Shown here: positions 36,453-48,458 of the stretch, in pieces | Layout of the letters: each line of letters opens with the position of its first letter | Numbering within the stretch: position 1 is the first letter of the stretch | Assembly (NCBI RefSeq): GCF_000003605.2 | Contig: NW_003123907.1 | Location: 145,929-194,821, forward strand | Origin: Saccoglossus kowalevskii | Lineage: Eukaryota; Hemichordata; Enteropneusta; Harrimaniidae | Direction: 5' to 3' | Length of the DNA: 48,893 nt | Made by a program: the position numbers and the translations under genes | The notes under the pieces: generated by a model | Database searches by the model: none | Seen by the model: the letters and a program-made list of their open reading frames with translations, nothing else | What the model was told of the DNA's origin: nothing

Positions 36453-37211
36453 GGGCGTACGGCTAATTTCACTAATGACACCCCTGAGCCTGGAGCTTCT
36501 TTACTCCAGTGCCCATTGAATGTCAATATTAAAGATGTTTTGTATACGTACCATCCATGAATCACGCATCACATGCTTGTTAATTGCAGTTCGAGAGAAG
36601 TTTAACAACTTTATAACAAGTCTTTGTGGACAGAAGTCGCTATAACAGTAATGCACGTTCAGTACTGCAAGAAGTCAGTTTGTTATTACAATGATTCAGG
36701 CATTCTTCTTGAAATGGTTTAGTTAGAATGTGCTATGCAAATATAAGTCTGTGCGAGTTTTTAATGAATATGTAAATTATGTATATATATTACTGGCTAT
36801 TTAACGAAGTCTTCATTTTCACGGTCAGAAATTGTATGATGAGGGATTGCTCATCCTTACCTTCAGATGTGCCCATGCGGAGTAATCATGTAGCAATGCT
36901 CCCCAAAGTTAGCTGATTGTTCGGCTTACACATTTAATACAACGTTTTTAATGAATTACCCCCACTTCATCGTCGCTGTACTATTGGAAACCACAGACAT
37001 GCGAGTACCAACCACTCGGAACGGGTATCAAATATTATTAACGTTATTGTATGGCCCCAGTGAGAGTATGAGTGTGGAAATTGTATACACTGTGGCAATG
37101 CGTCGATATCAAAACACAGAGGACAATACATGGCGTTCATTGGAGTAATTTTGTCTTTCGATAACATAACACATTGTAACGCCTGATAAAATCATGATAT
37201 TAAACACTCAC

Positions 37212-37532
37212 CTTTTACAATTCGGTTTTCGATGTAGTATGCCCGGATTATGTTTGCCTCGGTCGATATTGGAAGTGAATCAATGCGAGCTTATATCGTC
37301 CACTGCTTTGGTGCACTCGCCGGTTACCACGATTACGCAGTAGCGCCCTCCCCTTGGCGATAAACCTACCCGGTATGATGTTGCCAGTGGGGGCGACCCA
37401 ACTCTCGCGTGTATGTTTGTATATTAGTCGCTGTTGATGCCAGTCTGTTCTCGGGGCTGGTCCGCACAGTCGTGGTATTGGCCAGGAATCCCACAAAGGT
37501 ATATTATTGTGACATGCGCTAATCGCAGTCAT
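37212..37532 (-). other. Candidate exon of an unassigned minus-strand transcript
   Basis: A GC-richer 321-nt block has a good acceptor (ttttgcattacag) and a consensus donor (AAAAG|gtgagt). From its first base a frame beginning ATG reads MTAISACHNNIPLWDSW... for 94 codons, then stops 36 nt before the donor. Possibilities are an alternative 3' exon of the unknown gene at 42030-48540 (the exon ending at 44309 is also phase 0), a 5' untranslated exon of a gene further left, or a long non-coding RNA exon. The encoded sequence shows no family I know. Confidence 0.35.
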
Positions 37533-40500
37533 CTGTAATGCAAAATAAAACTGTTATATAACACGTACACTATATACAGGTCTACTGTATTTCCAGTTTA
37601 CGCGAGACGGATATATGCCTTATTTTGCGTTACAATAAACACTTGTGCACTATAATCACATTCATGTTAAACGGCTGTTTTTTTCAATTTATGTCTAAAA
37701 TGTACATTTGATACGGTTCTCTTGTACACTGAAATCACATTACGCTACTTTTGGAGTTGCCGTTAGTGTTGAAAGATGTACTGCCCTCAACGTTAAGCGT
37801 TGCTATGAAAACACGGGACAGGAGCATTCTCATAAGGGTCGACCATTTGAATTCATGTGGGATGGCTTGAGGATTTGTTTGAAAATAAACTGAAAGCAGG
37901 AGAATGTCAGAATACATGTCAGGCGTTGCAGGAAAAAAATGACAACATTAACAAAAATGTGCAATACAAAAAAATTTACACAGGTCACACTCTTCTAGCT
38001 GTCCCTCCCATGACTTTCAAATGTTTGTCCCCTTAGACCAGTTTGTGTCGAATTCCACTACTGAGCTACTTTTCATTGCACACAATGAAAAAAACAGTAT
38101 CTCAAAAACCGCTTGCCAAATTTGAATGTAATTTTATACATATATGATCAGCGACAATGCACAGATGCAATTACATAATTTGCATAATAAGTTACAAATT
38201 ATCAATTGTCCAACGATATCAACAGAACCACTTAATATATTTCAGTGAAACCTGGAAAATTCCACTGACTTGGTTAGTTCTTGTTTCAATTTCCTGAATA
38301 CTAAATATCTTATTTGAATACTAAATAGCAATTCTTAGCTATTCGACAGATATCTCAAAAACTACTCATTGGATTTCAATGAAACTTTGTAAATATATTC
38401 TCCAATGTGGGCCATGCGTTCATAATTATCTAATTTGCACAAATAAAATAATAAATAAGACAACTAATAGGTGTTTCGCTGATATCTTGTAATGTGCATT
38501 TATTCAATGGGAGAGACGACCAAAGTTCCCGATCATTCCGATGGCATTCAACCGACGATCGTAGAGAAAAAAAACACTTCTTATCAACGCAACGTCGCAA
38601 GTTGTGTAAAATTCTTGCCATTGTACAAGCGCTAGACTTTGTGCTATTTGCGCAAAGGATGCCGCTATGTATAGTGTGTGTGTGTCGGCAGGGGGATAGT
38701 ATCAGTTGTTGTTTTTAATAATACATCTTACAATTTTTCTGATAAAGAGGATAGAGTTCTACTTTTTAAACAACAGTGCTAGATGGGATCAAAATGCTAT
38801 AACTTTGACGTGTTATAAATATTGACGTCAGCCAACACGATCAAACGAATGTCAACTTCACAGACAGAGGGCGGTATTCACGTCAAAAGAATTCATTGCA
38901 TTTGTATTTATATTCCCAGGAAACAGACATGTGAGAAACGATGTATATCAGAGAAAATAGTGTTTTAGTAAAACATTAAAACAGTTAAACTATAACATAT
39001 CAAAACAAATGTCAAGTGCTCACAAAGTACCAGGTGAACCCAAAAACATTCGACTGCTGAATTGTTTTCTAAGCACAATCTTAAAGATGTGCAAAAAATA
39101 AAAAATGCGGCCGATCGGAAACATATATCACATAGTGCAATGCAATATTCCACTGTGCCGTTTTTCAGAACGATTTTATTCTCACATGATCAAATACAAC
39201 ACCAAGCTTCCCTATCTAAAAAAAGGCGTTTTGCAAGCAACACCTTTAATTGATGGTCACTCTACTGAATCAATCTTACTAGTAACCGCGATAGTATTTG
39301 TGATTAATAAACAACCCACAGTAGCGCTGCATAAAAAAACACCTAAAAATTCAATAACTCGACGCCATCGGTAGCGTTATGTTTGGTGGTCTGATTCTAT
39401 TAAACGTTTATAAACGGGCTGTTTATTACTGTTAGTGTTCGTAAGTATAATACGAGACAAAGAATAATATAATTTGACGCAAATGTTTGTTTAAAATATG
39501 TGTATTGCCATATATATATAATGCACTTGTGCCAAGAAAGTACTGAATGTAATAAAAAAATCTTATTTTCGGGAAATCATTTAAAAGGTTAGCTTTAAAA
39601 AATATTCCGTGGGGAAACGGCTCGTATTGTTCAAAAAAATTTATGATAAAAAACATCGTGCCTGTATAACATATCAAAACGGTAATTCTCCAAATGTGGT
39701 AGTGTGTGAGGAATTTTTTGAAAATCTACAAAACTGTCACGGTCCTCACAGAATCAGATAAGATGAGAGTGTTGGTAAACAATCTGAGAAGAACACTTGT
39801 AAACCAAAAAAAGTACTGTTAATATATACTGCATGTGGAGTTCTTTCTCACTGTTACATCAAGGATTCCTTATTTGACGAGCACCATTTTGCTTATCACT
39901 CTTCCTATGTCGATTTATACCACGTGTACGTGTGCTTATTTGTGTACTTATATGAGAATGCATCATAACCAATAAGACTATATATTGTGACAAAATAATA
40001 TTTATTTTCAATAAAATGAAGTCCCCATTATAGGAGGATATTTAAAATCTTATTTGCATGAATTTATTGTGACTCAAAGCATAAACTTTCTGCATATCAA
40101 AATTATTGTAACAATTGGTATACTCGTTATCGCACACGTATATATACATTAGGATAAATTACTTGTCAGTCGTATGCGTTCATATTAGCTCCACCTTTTT
40201 CTGATACAAGCAGCAATATATCAGATTACTTACATTTGGCTAAAAGTTCACGAGTGCAGATGCTACAAAGAAAGTTGTCAAATGTAGACTGTATGTACAG
40301 GATTTACAGTAAATTAACAATCAAACTGAAAATATCCAAATTTATTATTGTGCTCCTATCATAATATTACATTTATCCCGACTTTTCCTTTTCCTACATT
40401 CGACAAAATAAAAGAAAATGAGAGGGAAGAATATGTGTCGATACACGGCGTTATTTTAAGTTTGGATATTCCATGGTATATACATAAATGTCATTTTCAA

Positions 40501-42029
40501 CTAAAATTCGTAAATAACAATATACATAATTTGATAATAGAGTTCCAGACACTTTTCAGTAGTATTTAATTTAAACACAATACTATTGATAAGTTATTAT
40601 TTAATTAGTCATTGGGATACATGTACAAAACTGCTTAATACATTCCTAACAAATTATAGAAATTGAAATTAGTTTAATTTTAAACATATGATAATTTATT
40701 TGGGTATCGAGTATTTCTCCTGAATATATGTTATTCATTAGGTATTTGTAGCCATAACAAGCTCAAGCCCGGACTTCTCAAGAAATGGTGCCATATAGCC
40801 CTGTGCTGTTGTCTCAACATTTTCTAATAAAAGTCCTATCTTAGTATTTACACTATACTCAGTTCGAAAAAAAACTTAAACATTTATTATTTTAGACCAA
40901 ATCTTTTTGTTGCCAATAATGTAATATATTGTGTACACTTTGATATAACAAGTTATTCCATATAATACAATTTCAGCAGTTTATTGAATTTCATTTGATT
41001 TTAAATATGCGCTACCAAGATACAAGTACAGTAACAAGAAATATGAATATGTAAAATAGCTGATTAGTAATCTGATATTGTGTATCGTCTTGTTACACAG
41101 AAGTAAAATATTGGGCCATATATCCACGCCGTAGGAAGATGTGATGTTTACCTCAGAGATTTGTGTTAGGGGACCATAGAACTGCAGTGATGATACAAGA
41201 GCACATGAGACTGGAAATCGATCTTAAAGGAATCTAAGGTAAACGGTTCCATTCACCGCGGGAATGTACTCACCTTAAAATGGGTAGGTATGTGTGCTCT
41301 AATGGGTTTACAACTGCACCCCGTTCTGTCCCTGGTTTCTGACTTCAAATCATCCAATCATGTCTATGACACATGGTTTCAAAATTATGATAAGTACCAA
41401 AGTTCGCACCCGGAACCCCCATGGCCGTTCGTACTTTATATAGCCACCCCATCCCCCACACACCTGGTAGTTTCGTCTGTGATACATCGAGAATTAGGGT
41501 GTGAAGAGTTGAAAACGTCGGCAGAATCAAACAATGATAATAAAACGGTTTCGTAGAAACATGCGGATTCCCAGTAACGTCCCGTCATGACAATCACCAA
41601 ACCCCACCTTCCCATATAGAAAGGTTGCCATCCAATTCAAAGAATATTATCCCTTTGTACCGTGTGCTTTTTGTAACAATGAATGTAAAACAGTGTTCAT
41701 CACACTTTCATCTGTTGATCACCCGTAAACCTATAGAGCAACATCACATGGCAACCAGGAAATTAAATTGTTATATGGGACGGATTGTACAAAGCTAAAA
41801 CTACTGGTTTTATGTAAAATATGAGTCAAACTTTAATATAATGAACACATAAGTCCGAGTTATTATGTGGTAAATATGACATTTCATTTCCTTGTATTTA
41901 CAAAGAATTGTCGCTTATAGTGTATTAGTAAATGTTATATTTCATACCATATTATCTACTGTCACAATTGTATTTATCAGGGTTCTGGAAGCCCACATAG
42001 TGCACAGTGCTTCGTAATCCCCATGGATA
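37533..42029. other. Downstream flank of the unknown gene; no gene confirmed
   Basis: AT-rich DNA. About 38080-38450 carries phrases such as atctcaaaaacyrctyr and tttcaatgaaactttg twice, typical of an interspersed repeat. A 29-nt exon-like segment on the minus strand (40234-40262) has good splice signals but no linked reading frame. The 88-codon ORF at 41290-41556 has no recognisable domain. No clear AATAAA was found on the minus strand close to the stop at 42030. Confidence 0.45.
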
Positions 42030-42470
42030 TCACCTAGTTGAACATTGACTTTCATCAATTTCTAACCTAAACTGCACATTTAAACCATTTTCCTGAGGCG
42101 TCCTACAGGGAATCACTATTCCCTCGTCGGGAAGAGGTTTCTCATAATTCTCCGCATTAGCACCACTGTCGTTATCTTTCGGCACATGGCGATTTGCGAG
42201 TTCAATATCTTCGGAGTTGAGACTCGTCGACGAGCCCAGTTCCTCTAAGAAGACGCCACCTGGTGTATAAGTGTAGGCATCACCGACTGTTAAAAACATC
42301 CTTGTCGGCTTGTTCGCTAACTGGATGACGTCATCGCTCGCGTTATCACTTGTAGCACTCTGACTGTCCTCCTCTTGTTGGTTATATGGATTTTCCATAT
42401 CAAATGTGACTATAGCTGGCGCTGAGCGGCACGTTGGTATTTTTTTACCCGGACATCCATTAGCTGGCAT
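42030..42470 (-). CDS. Unrecognised protein, last coding exon
   Basis: The exon starts after the acceptor tcatttacag at phase 0 and encodes 146 residues (MPANGCPGKKIPTCRS...) and TGA. The sequence is hydrophilic, rich in Asp, Glu, Asn and Ser, with no membrane segment and no domain I can name. Features seen: an acidic stretch NPYNQQEEDSQSATSDNASDD, a more ordered TRMFLTVGDAYTYTPGG segment, and a possible phosphorylation cluster SSTSLNSED. The open frame continues 34 codons upstream into the intron, but the acceptor and the phase match to the exon at 44309-44512 support starting at 42470. It is probably a disordered cytoplasmic or regulatory tail; this is inference. Confidence 0.75.
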   Translation of the reverse strand: MPANGCPGKKIPTCRSAPAIVTFDMENPYNQQEEDSQSATSDNASDDVIQLANKPTRMFLTVGDAYTYTPGGVFLEELGSSTSLNSEDIELANRHVPKDNDSGANAENYEKPLPDEGIVIPCRTPQENGLNVQFRLEIDESQCSTR

Positions 42471-43480
42471 CTGTAAATGATGAAGAAACATAATAATATT
42501 TCTAGCACTGGACAATCTAGGAAACAAATTGTTTAGTAGACTTGTACAATGTATGTTGTCCAGCACGCTCAATTGTTTTTGGTTGGATTTCAGTACAACG
42601 CAAATGGAGACAAAAACAGGAAGTGTCGAAACCGTATAACCGTTGTTAGTTGACCGTATTAGTGTTAGGTATAACTATTTTGGACACAGTGAGCATAACA
42701 AAAGTATGAGCGTTTTTGAGAATTGAAAAGGTATTAAAGACGCACTGAATTGGCACAACATATCACAAGTATTTATTTCGGTGTGTCACGCCCTCTGTCC
42801 ACAAATACAAAATCCTATTGTAGCGTTGAGGGCGCAACCACTCGAACGTACGACACTGAAACAAAGACTGATGTGATGGTCGTCCTTGACGTACTCCCTG
42901 TACATATACAATGATTGAAAATCGTTTAAAACCTCGTTCTCCACTAAGACAATGTACTCATAACCTGTTGGATAACTTATAAACTTTATAATTGGGACAC
43001 ATTTTTGTCAAGCGATTATGGATATGTCTTAAATTTTCATCCTTTGGAAATATAAAACAGGTCTTTTAGAATTGTCGGTAATGCATGTTGTCATAACATT
43101 TATGTAATCAGACATATATCATCACGATATTGCTTCCCGTGTGGATACTATCAGCACTAATGTAATTGGCTTGAAGACGCAGTTAGGCTACCATACACAA
43201 ATTTATTCTATAGTACCCACTGATGCACCTCTACATGCGATGTAATTTTTTTTTCTGTGAAGTCAAGAGGAACAGTCAGACGCCCCGTTAAGTTGTTTTA
43301 CAGTGCACTACAACTAATTTATGTGGATATTTTGCTCAAGATTTCGAAAATAAGTTAGGTATCGTCTTTATTGAGATGACACACTATAAAATCTTTCTAT
43401 GGCAGTTTCTCTTACTGGATGCCTGCATATTGATAAAAATTAATATGTGGTTTAGACACTCTCAAGAAGTCACTGAGCAT

Positions 43481-43494
43481 GTTACCATGACAAC
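43481..43494. promoter_or_regulatory. RFX X-box-like site
   Basis: GTTACCATGACAAC has a good GTTACC half-site and a GACAAC half-site (one mismatch to RGYAAC). It lies within the last intron of the unknown minus-strand gene. Confidence 0.35.
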
Positions 43495-44086
43495 CTACAC
43501 ATCACCTGAAAACTTGCATAGGTGTGTATATATATATAGGAGAATACGGTAGTACATATGACGTAGGCTTTTAATGAGGGATTAACGACTGCTAATCTCC
43601 CACTAAAGAAAAAAAACACTATTTGATGAAAACCATTAGGTTGATGACGATTGCTTGCTTTTTTTGTTTACTAAACATTCAAATAATTATAATTATAATA
43701 GTAATATAGAATAATAGTTGGATTTGTCCTTTACTTTGAATTCATTGTTAATTTTAGTTGTATACTACAACAACTAAGCAAAATTACAAATGGCTTTCAA
43801 TTTGCTGTTCAAGTTCAATTAAAACATTTATAACTAATTATCAGTTGTGGATAAAGCTCCTTTAACGATTTTGCTTAATTGCGGCATTCGCACAAAAAGT
43901 GACTGGTCTATAAATTATATAGATTATGTAGTCTGTAGTTCAGCCTCATAAGGTATATGAGAATAAAATATATTGCTAGGATATCCATAGTGATGAGGAA
44001 ATACTGCCGATGTTGCCAAGTACACGAATGTTACTAAGAATCAGTGAGTATGCTGATTAGTAGCGCTTACACGCGTTTATGCTTAG

Positions 44087-44100
44087 GTAACCATGGCAAT
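44087..44100. promoter_or_regulatory. RFX X-box-like site
   Basis: GTAACCATGGCAAT has a matching GTNRCC half-site and AT spacer, with one mismatch in the second half-site (GGCAAT). It lies 209 bp from the nearest exon of the unknown gene. Confidence 0.3.
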
Positions 44101-44308
44101 GCGATGACTGTAAGAGACTCGTTGTAAGCGCGATGGAGCCTGGAGGGTGAACTCCCGATGACAAACAGGATGGGAATGGGAGATGAACGTTACCCGTGAT
44201 TTCTTCCTGATGATACGTAGTGACTATAGTGATTGACAATATCGGTCACAGTCCAATATGTAAATTATATGAAAATAAATGTAAACCTGCAGCCAATAAC
44301 TAACTTAC

Positions 44309-44512
44309 TTCTAATGCGGCCTCGTGTATCACTGGTATCCGAGGTTCCGGAGAAGCTGACGTCAATGTAATTGTTGGTGTTTTGATTCCTCCAATGTGCC
44401 GACTTGCCACTATACAACTCGGTTCGCCGTTTTCGTCAATTATATCTCTGTTTCTGCCCCTAGAAAAGGGGTTGGAGATTCCCCAGGAATTGCGACCAGT
44501 AGACTCCCTGTC
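44309..44512 (-). CDS. Unrecognised protein, second-last coding exon
   Basis: This 204-nt exon (68 codons, phase 0 at both ends) has the acceptor ttccttcacag and the donor GAA|gtaagt. It encodes DRESTGRNSWGISNPFSRGR... ending ...PRIPVIHEAALE. It is polar, with a basic start, a central IIDENGEPSCIVASRHIGG segment and a Thr/Ser/Pro-rich TPTITLTSASPEPRIP stretch. No domain recognised. Consensus splice sites, an open frame through an AT-rich region and phase agreement with both neighbours make it a confident exon. Confidence 0.8.
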
Positions 44513-45275
44513 CTGTGAAGGAAAAATATAAATAATGCCACTTGAACATATCAGGGAACTTCATTTTCCGAAGTTTTGATGTCTGGTAGCAGATTTAATA
44601 ACAATAAATACAGAGTTATATAAAAACAAATACTGACACAAGCATAATAACTACAGAGCAATAAGATGTGAGCTTAGGAGAACCAGAAATTCATAATAAA
44701 AACTAATTTCATGTACTCATGAAAAAAATCCAAAATATGATGAAGAGGAATTTGAAAAAAAAATCATTAATGGAAAATATTGTCATTCTTGTTTATTGAC
44801 TTATTCTGTACGCACTCATTCCAAGAATAGAATGAAATAAGCATGCAGGTAACTGAGGATAAGCATGCTTGTATTTTTTCACGTGATCTTAATATGCATG
44901 CTTATTATTGTTGTTAACAGTGCTATGTGTTAATTAATGAGTTCAAGTTGGAAGCGTGTGTCGGCCATGTCGCCATACACTGATCATTGTCCGGCCGCCA
45001 TAATATTTTAGTGTACTACATAATTAAAATCCAGTCAGTATATGGATTATCATCCTGTCCAGACATGGTCTACATCTGCCACCTGTGAGATCAGTCATGC
45101 CAAGTAGGTCGCCAAACTATCTCTGCTTCAAATAGTAAAATGTCTTCTTCTTCCAGTAGCTTAAATATTATGGACGCAATAAATATATAAATAAATTGAT
45201 ATGTGGCCCTTTTTGAAGTTTCTGCAATTCAGAAGGTTTGAGTGCCATATGTCAATAATGAATTTTAAAAAATAC
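44513..45275 (-). other. Intron of the unknown gene
   Basis: Starts gtattt and ends ttccttcacag. It holds a perfect 12-base inverted repeat (AATAAGCATGCA at 44836-44847 and its complement at 44895-44906) and, near 44990, a YY1-like gccgccataat on the plus strand (ATTATGGCGGC on minus). No coding sequence seen. Confidence 0.6.
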
Positions 45276-45305
45276 CTGCGAGTCTGTTGTTCTATGACCA
45301 GTAGT
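45276..45305 (-). CDS. Unrecognised protein, 30-nt micro-exon
   Basis: Bounded by the acceptor gtttctttacag and the donor CAG|gtattt. It encodes TTGHRTTDSQ at phase 0 on both sides. Inclusion or skipping would keep the frame, so it is a candidate for alternative splicing. It is short enough to be missed by ORF-based methods; the splice sites and the phase match support it. Confidence 0.6.
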
Positions 45306-47293
45306 CTGTAAAGAAACGAGTTTGCGAGATATTGGTTGGGTCGCGCATATATTTCGTTTCTTCAATCAATGCACTGATATATCATATTATCGATATAATG
45401 TACCAGGTGATATTCACAATAATGCAAATGCTTGTTCGCCAATCATGAACACACACGATTCTATTATTACATCCACCAAATGAGACTCACCGATAACTCT
45501 CTTTAATGAAATTAAACCATGGTATAAATGAAGCTTACATGTCAAAGGTCACGCACATTCATCACTGTTACTGAAGTGTAATCACTTTTACCGACTGATT
45601 GCAATATGTAGCCAAGTATGCGATACTACATACATACACAGGCTGATCACTATATTCTACAATTTATCGGCAGTGCCATCATGATATTAAACGTCGCAAG
45701 CCGCAAGTTGCTCAGCGTAGTTTTGTCACACGAAAGTATCGTATGGCGTACGTTTACATAGGCAAACAATGACGCGTTAGTGCATGGTAGTTGTTGTTTT
45801 TTTACTCAGACCCACGCCATTTTACCATTTTACGATTATGTTAAAAGTGAATCTCGCGAGGAACGTCTTAATATGGTATTTGGATTGGTGACCACATTTT
45901 ACATTTGTGAACGTGTTTTGAATAAGCAATATGTCAGACATGACTTCACCATTATGTCAATTAACTGCCAACGCTTTTATTGGTTTGTTTGTTAACGGTC
46001 CAAATTGTTAAAACAATGTGGTCATATGAAAACAAACAGAATAGTTGTAAATTATTTCACTAACATTACACCCTACTTGATATTTTGATGATTACCGGTA
46101 AATGACGTCACATCTGTTGAAGAAATGGCCCACACTGGCACATCATCGCGGCAAGTAATACGTGGCATATTTTCAAATAATCACCTATAACTTCGCATCG
46201 GGCATTATTTCAATTTAACCGTCATTAAAATTCGTCCGTTATATCTGTTTCAATTGTTTTTATGTAACCCCAAAGACAGTTTCATTGGACAACAAACACT
46301 ATTCTAGTTTAATAACTAGTCGACCATTACAATTATATATTTCTACTTGTTTCTTCGAAATGGATGAGTTGACATCAGGGCATATTGGTGAAGATTCATA
46401 CACGAGACATCGACTGATATTCTCACAATAAATCGTAAAATATTCTCTTTATATGGTCTTTTAATTTTTAATTTCCTATATTGCCAATATGGTATGTATA
46501 CGACACAGGTATTTCACAACATCGAAACAATCTTGCAACGTGAGAGCAACTATACATGAATTTAATATTTATGTCAAATTAACAACTATAGTGATTAGCT
46601 TGTTCTTAGTTAAAAGGAACAGTCTAAAGTACCATAAATGACATTGTAATAGAATTCGTGCGTTTAACATAGACTTCTGGCCAGTTTTTACCCTGGAAAT
46701 CAGCAAACGCGAATCGCTCGATACTGTGTGAGTATGTCTACACCACGAAACTCGCAATCGAACACTGCCTTCTCACTAACTGGGAATATTGAATTTAAGT
46801 TTCATGCCAAGGATCAATAAATCTATACCAGATGATCGTTATCATTGTGTTGTTCATTCCGACAGTTATTATTGATATACAATTAACTTAACCTACACCA
46901 ATATCGTCCATGTTTTCATTAATTTTCCTTCTAATCTACAAACTCCTTTTTCATTTAAATTTAGTCGATAAGCATGGAATAATTGTATACTTTTTTGTAT
47001 CGAAGCTTGCATTTATTAATGCATATCACGATCGCGGCGTGCCTTGTACAATGAGGTGCAAAAAGGGTTAGAAAATTAGTTTTGTAAGAAGATAAACGCA
47101 TGCGTTGTTTCCAATCAACGTTAATGTGAATTTCGGGGTATTGGATGCAGCCTATTTGGTGGGATTACAATGCGTGGTTTACGCTTACATGTCACTTGAT
47201 ATTAGAAGATTTCTCTCAGCCCTGTACTTAATCTAACATTAAACACCCCCTCGTTACACCATGTCCAAATGACACTTCATGAGACTGCATTAC
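45306..47293 (-). other. Intron of the unknown gene
   Basis: Roughly 2 kb starting gtaatg and ending gtttctttacag. ORFs on either strand (45780-45995 plus; 46569-46757 minus) have acceptor-like sequence before them but no matching donor or family similarity. I see no other exon that keeps phase. Confidence 0.55.
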
Positions 47294-47329
47294 CTTCACA
47301 GATGACTGTACTCTGTCGAGCGCAACAAA
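47294..47329 (-). CDS. Unrecognised protein, 36-nt micro-exon
   Basis: Bounded by the acceptor ttccactgcataccag and the donor AAG|gtaatg. It encodes FVALDRVQSSVK at phase 0 on both sides, fitting between the exons at 48459-48540 and 45276-45305. The phase coincidence and pyrimidine-containing acceptor support it. The exon is short, so a chance match cannot be excluded. Confidence 0.55.
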
Positions 47330-48458
47330 CTGGTATGCAGTGGAAAATTATTTATGCAAAGATGTTGTCATTAACTTTACTTTGAGACACGAGGGTTATT
47401 ATCGGTCGATTCATGTGGCAATCAACGGCTGATGCTTCAAGAGAATGGATCATTATTACGTTTTGCAAGCACGTCTCTCGCAATCCATTTCATCTATGCC
47501 GCTTATTGCGACTATTGACGTATGGGAGATGAGACTTGGTACTTTTGTATTGGTTTCATTAAATTCTTCTCATCACTGCAGGCTATTTGGAGCGATGAAA
47601 TGTAGCATAGAAAGCCACCCATACATGTTTGCAATATACGTCACAGCGTAAAGATGACGTCATATAAATTTTTAACATCGTCGTTGAATCCAAATTTTAA
47701 ATTCATGATGATTGCCGTAATTCGCGATCATAATCGTTATGATTGGCGCATCAATGTAGGTAATTTTTAGGCACACTCAGATTAATAGTAGTCAGATTGA
47801 TTTCTTTTAACGAAATTAACTTCAAGGATATCACTTTTACGACACATTATGTGAATGGTTAACGACCAGAAATTAACACTGTAATTAGTCATCGATTTCC
47901 GAAATTGTTTTTTTTCAAGGGATTTGTTCTGGGAAGTCTGATATGCATAAAGGAAAATAAAATCACTTTAAAATGCATTCGGAACGGCAATCTGCTTACA
48001 ATTCAGTGAGGTAGCCATCGTCTTGTGGGAGTACAGTAATCTTTGTGGTTATTTGAATTCAAGACGTCGGGAAGTTTGTTTTCTCGCCACAACGGGCACC
48101 ATTTCATCAATAGTCTACTCGTTCCCAGGCGTCCAATTCTCATGACACTAGCAATGCACTCTCACTCGTTCTCACATAGACACCCAGAGGTCCGTATCCG
48201 TCGGTGAATTGTTAGTTGTCGTGACTCGCGTCATTAGGTGAATACGTCATACATGGAGCATCCGGTAATTTTATTCGCGTTTCCATGACTATTTGCTGAG
48301 CTATATTTGACTTTATTGTCATATAAAACATTTTTTTCTCTATTTTGTGGTTCGTGAAGGAAGTCACACTGGGAACGCCGAATGACGCAATGGGGTCGGC
48401 ACCGTGACCCGTTGATCACGGAGCTCCATGTTGATGAAAATTTCAAAACAGATCTTAC

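Larger units (their letters stand above)
28560..37200. other. Intergenic; no gene confirmed
   Basis: About 8.6 kb with CpG-richer AT-rich DNA. ORFs at 29289-29573, 33116-33343 and 36308-36565 (minus) have balanced composition but no domain I recognise. X-box-like sites lie at 33787 and 36438, a 55-bp tandem duplication at 34825-34934, and a YY1-like start context at 30291. Nothing else could be supported. Confidence 0.45.
42471..44308 (-). other. Intron of the unknown gene with two X-box-like sites
   Basis: It starts gtaagt and ends tttacag on the minus strand. Contents are AT-rich DNA plus GTTACCATGACAAC (43481-43494) and GTAACCATGGCAAT (44087-44100). I saw no further exon that fits the phases. 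Confidence 0.6.

Noticed and set aside
37300-37375. CTCF-like motif (ccaaggggagggcgctac on minus)
   Set aside because: Alignment to the core consensus gives too many mismatches in the first half; not supportable by eye.
41290-41556. 88-codon plus-strand ORF
   Set aside because: Balanced composition but no domain, no splice context and no start-site evidence; kept only as possible chance ORF.
42471-42572. N-terminal 34 residues (MSVLDNIHCTSL...) of the 180-codon minus-strand ORF
   Set aside because: A good acceptor (tcatttacag) lies directly before the later Met, and the phase joins to the exon ending at 44309, so this part is intron.
45780-45995. Plus-strand ORF HAILPFYDYVKSESREERLN with an acceptor-like sequence before it
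   Set aside because: It lies inside an intron of the opposite-strand gene, has only a weak donor, and matches no family I know.
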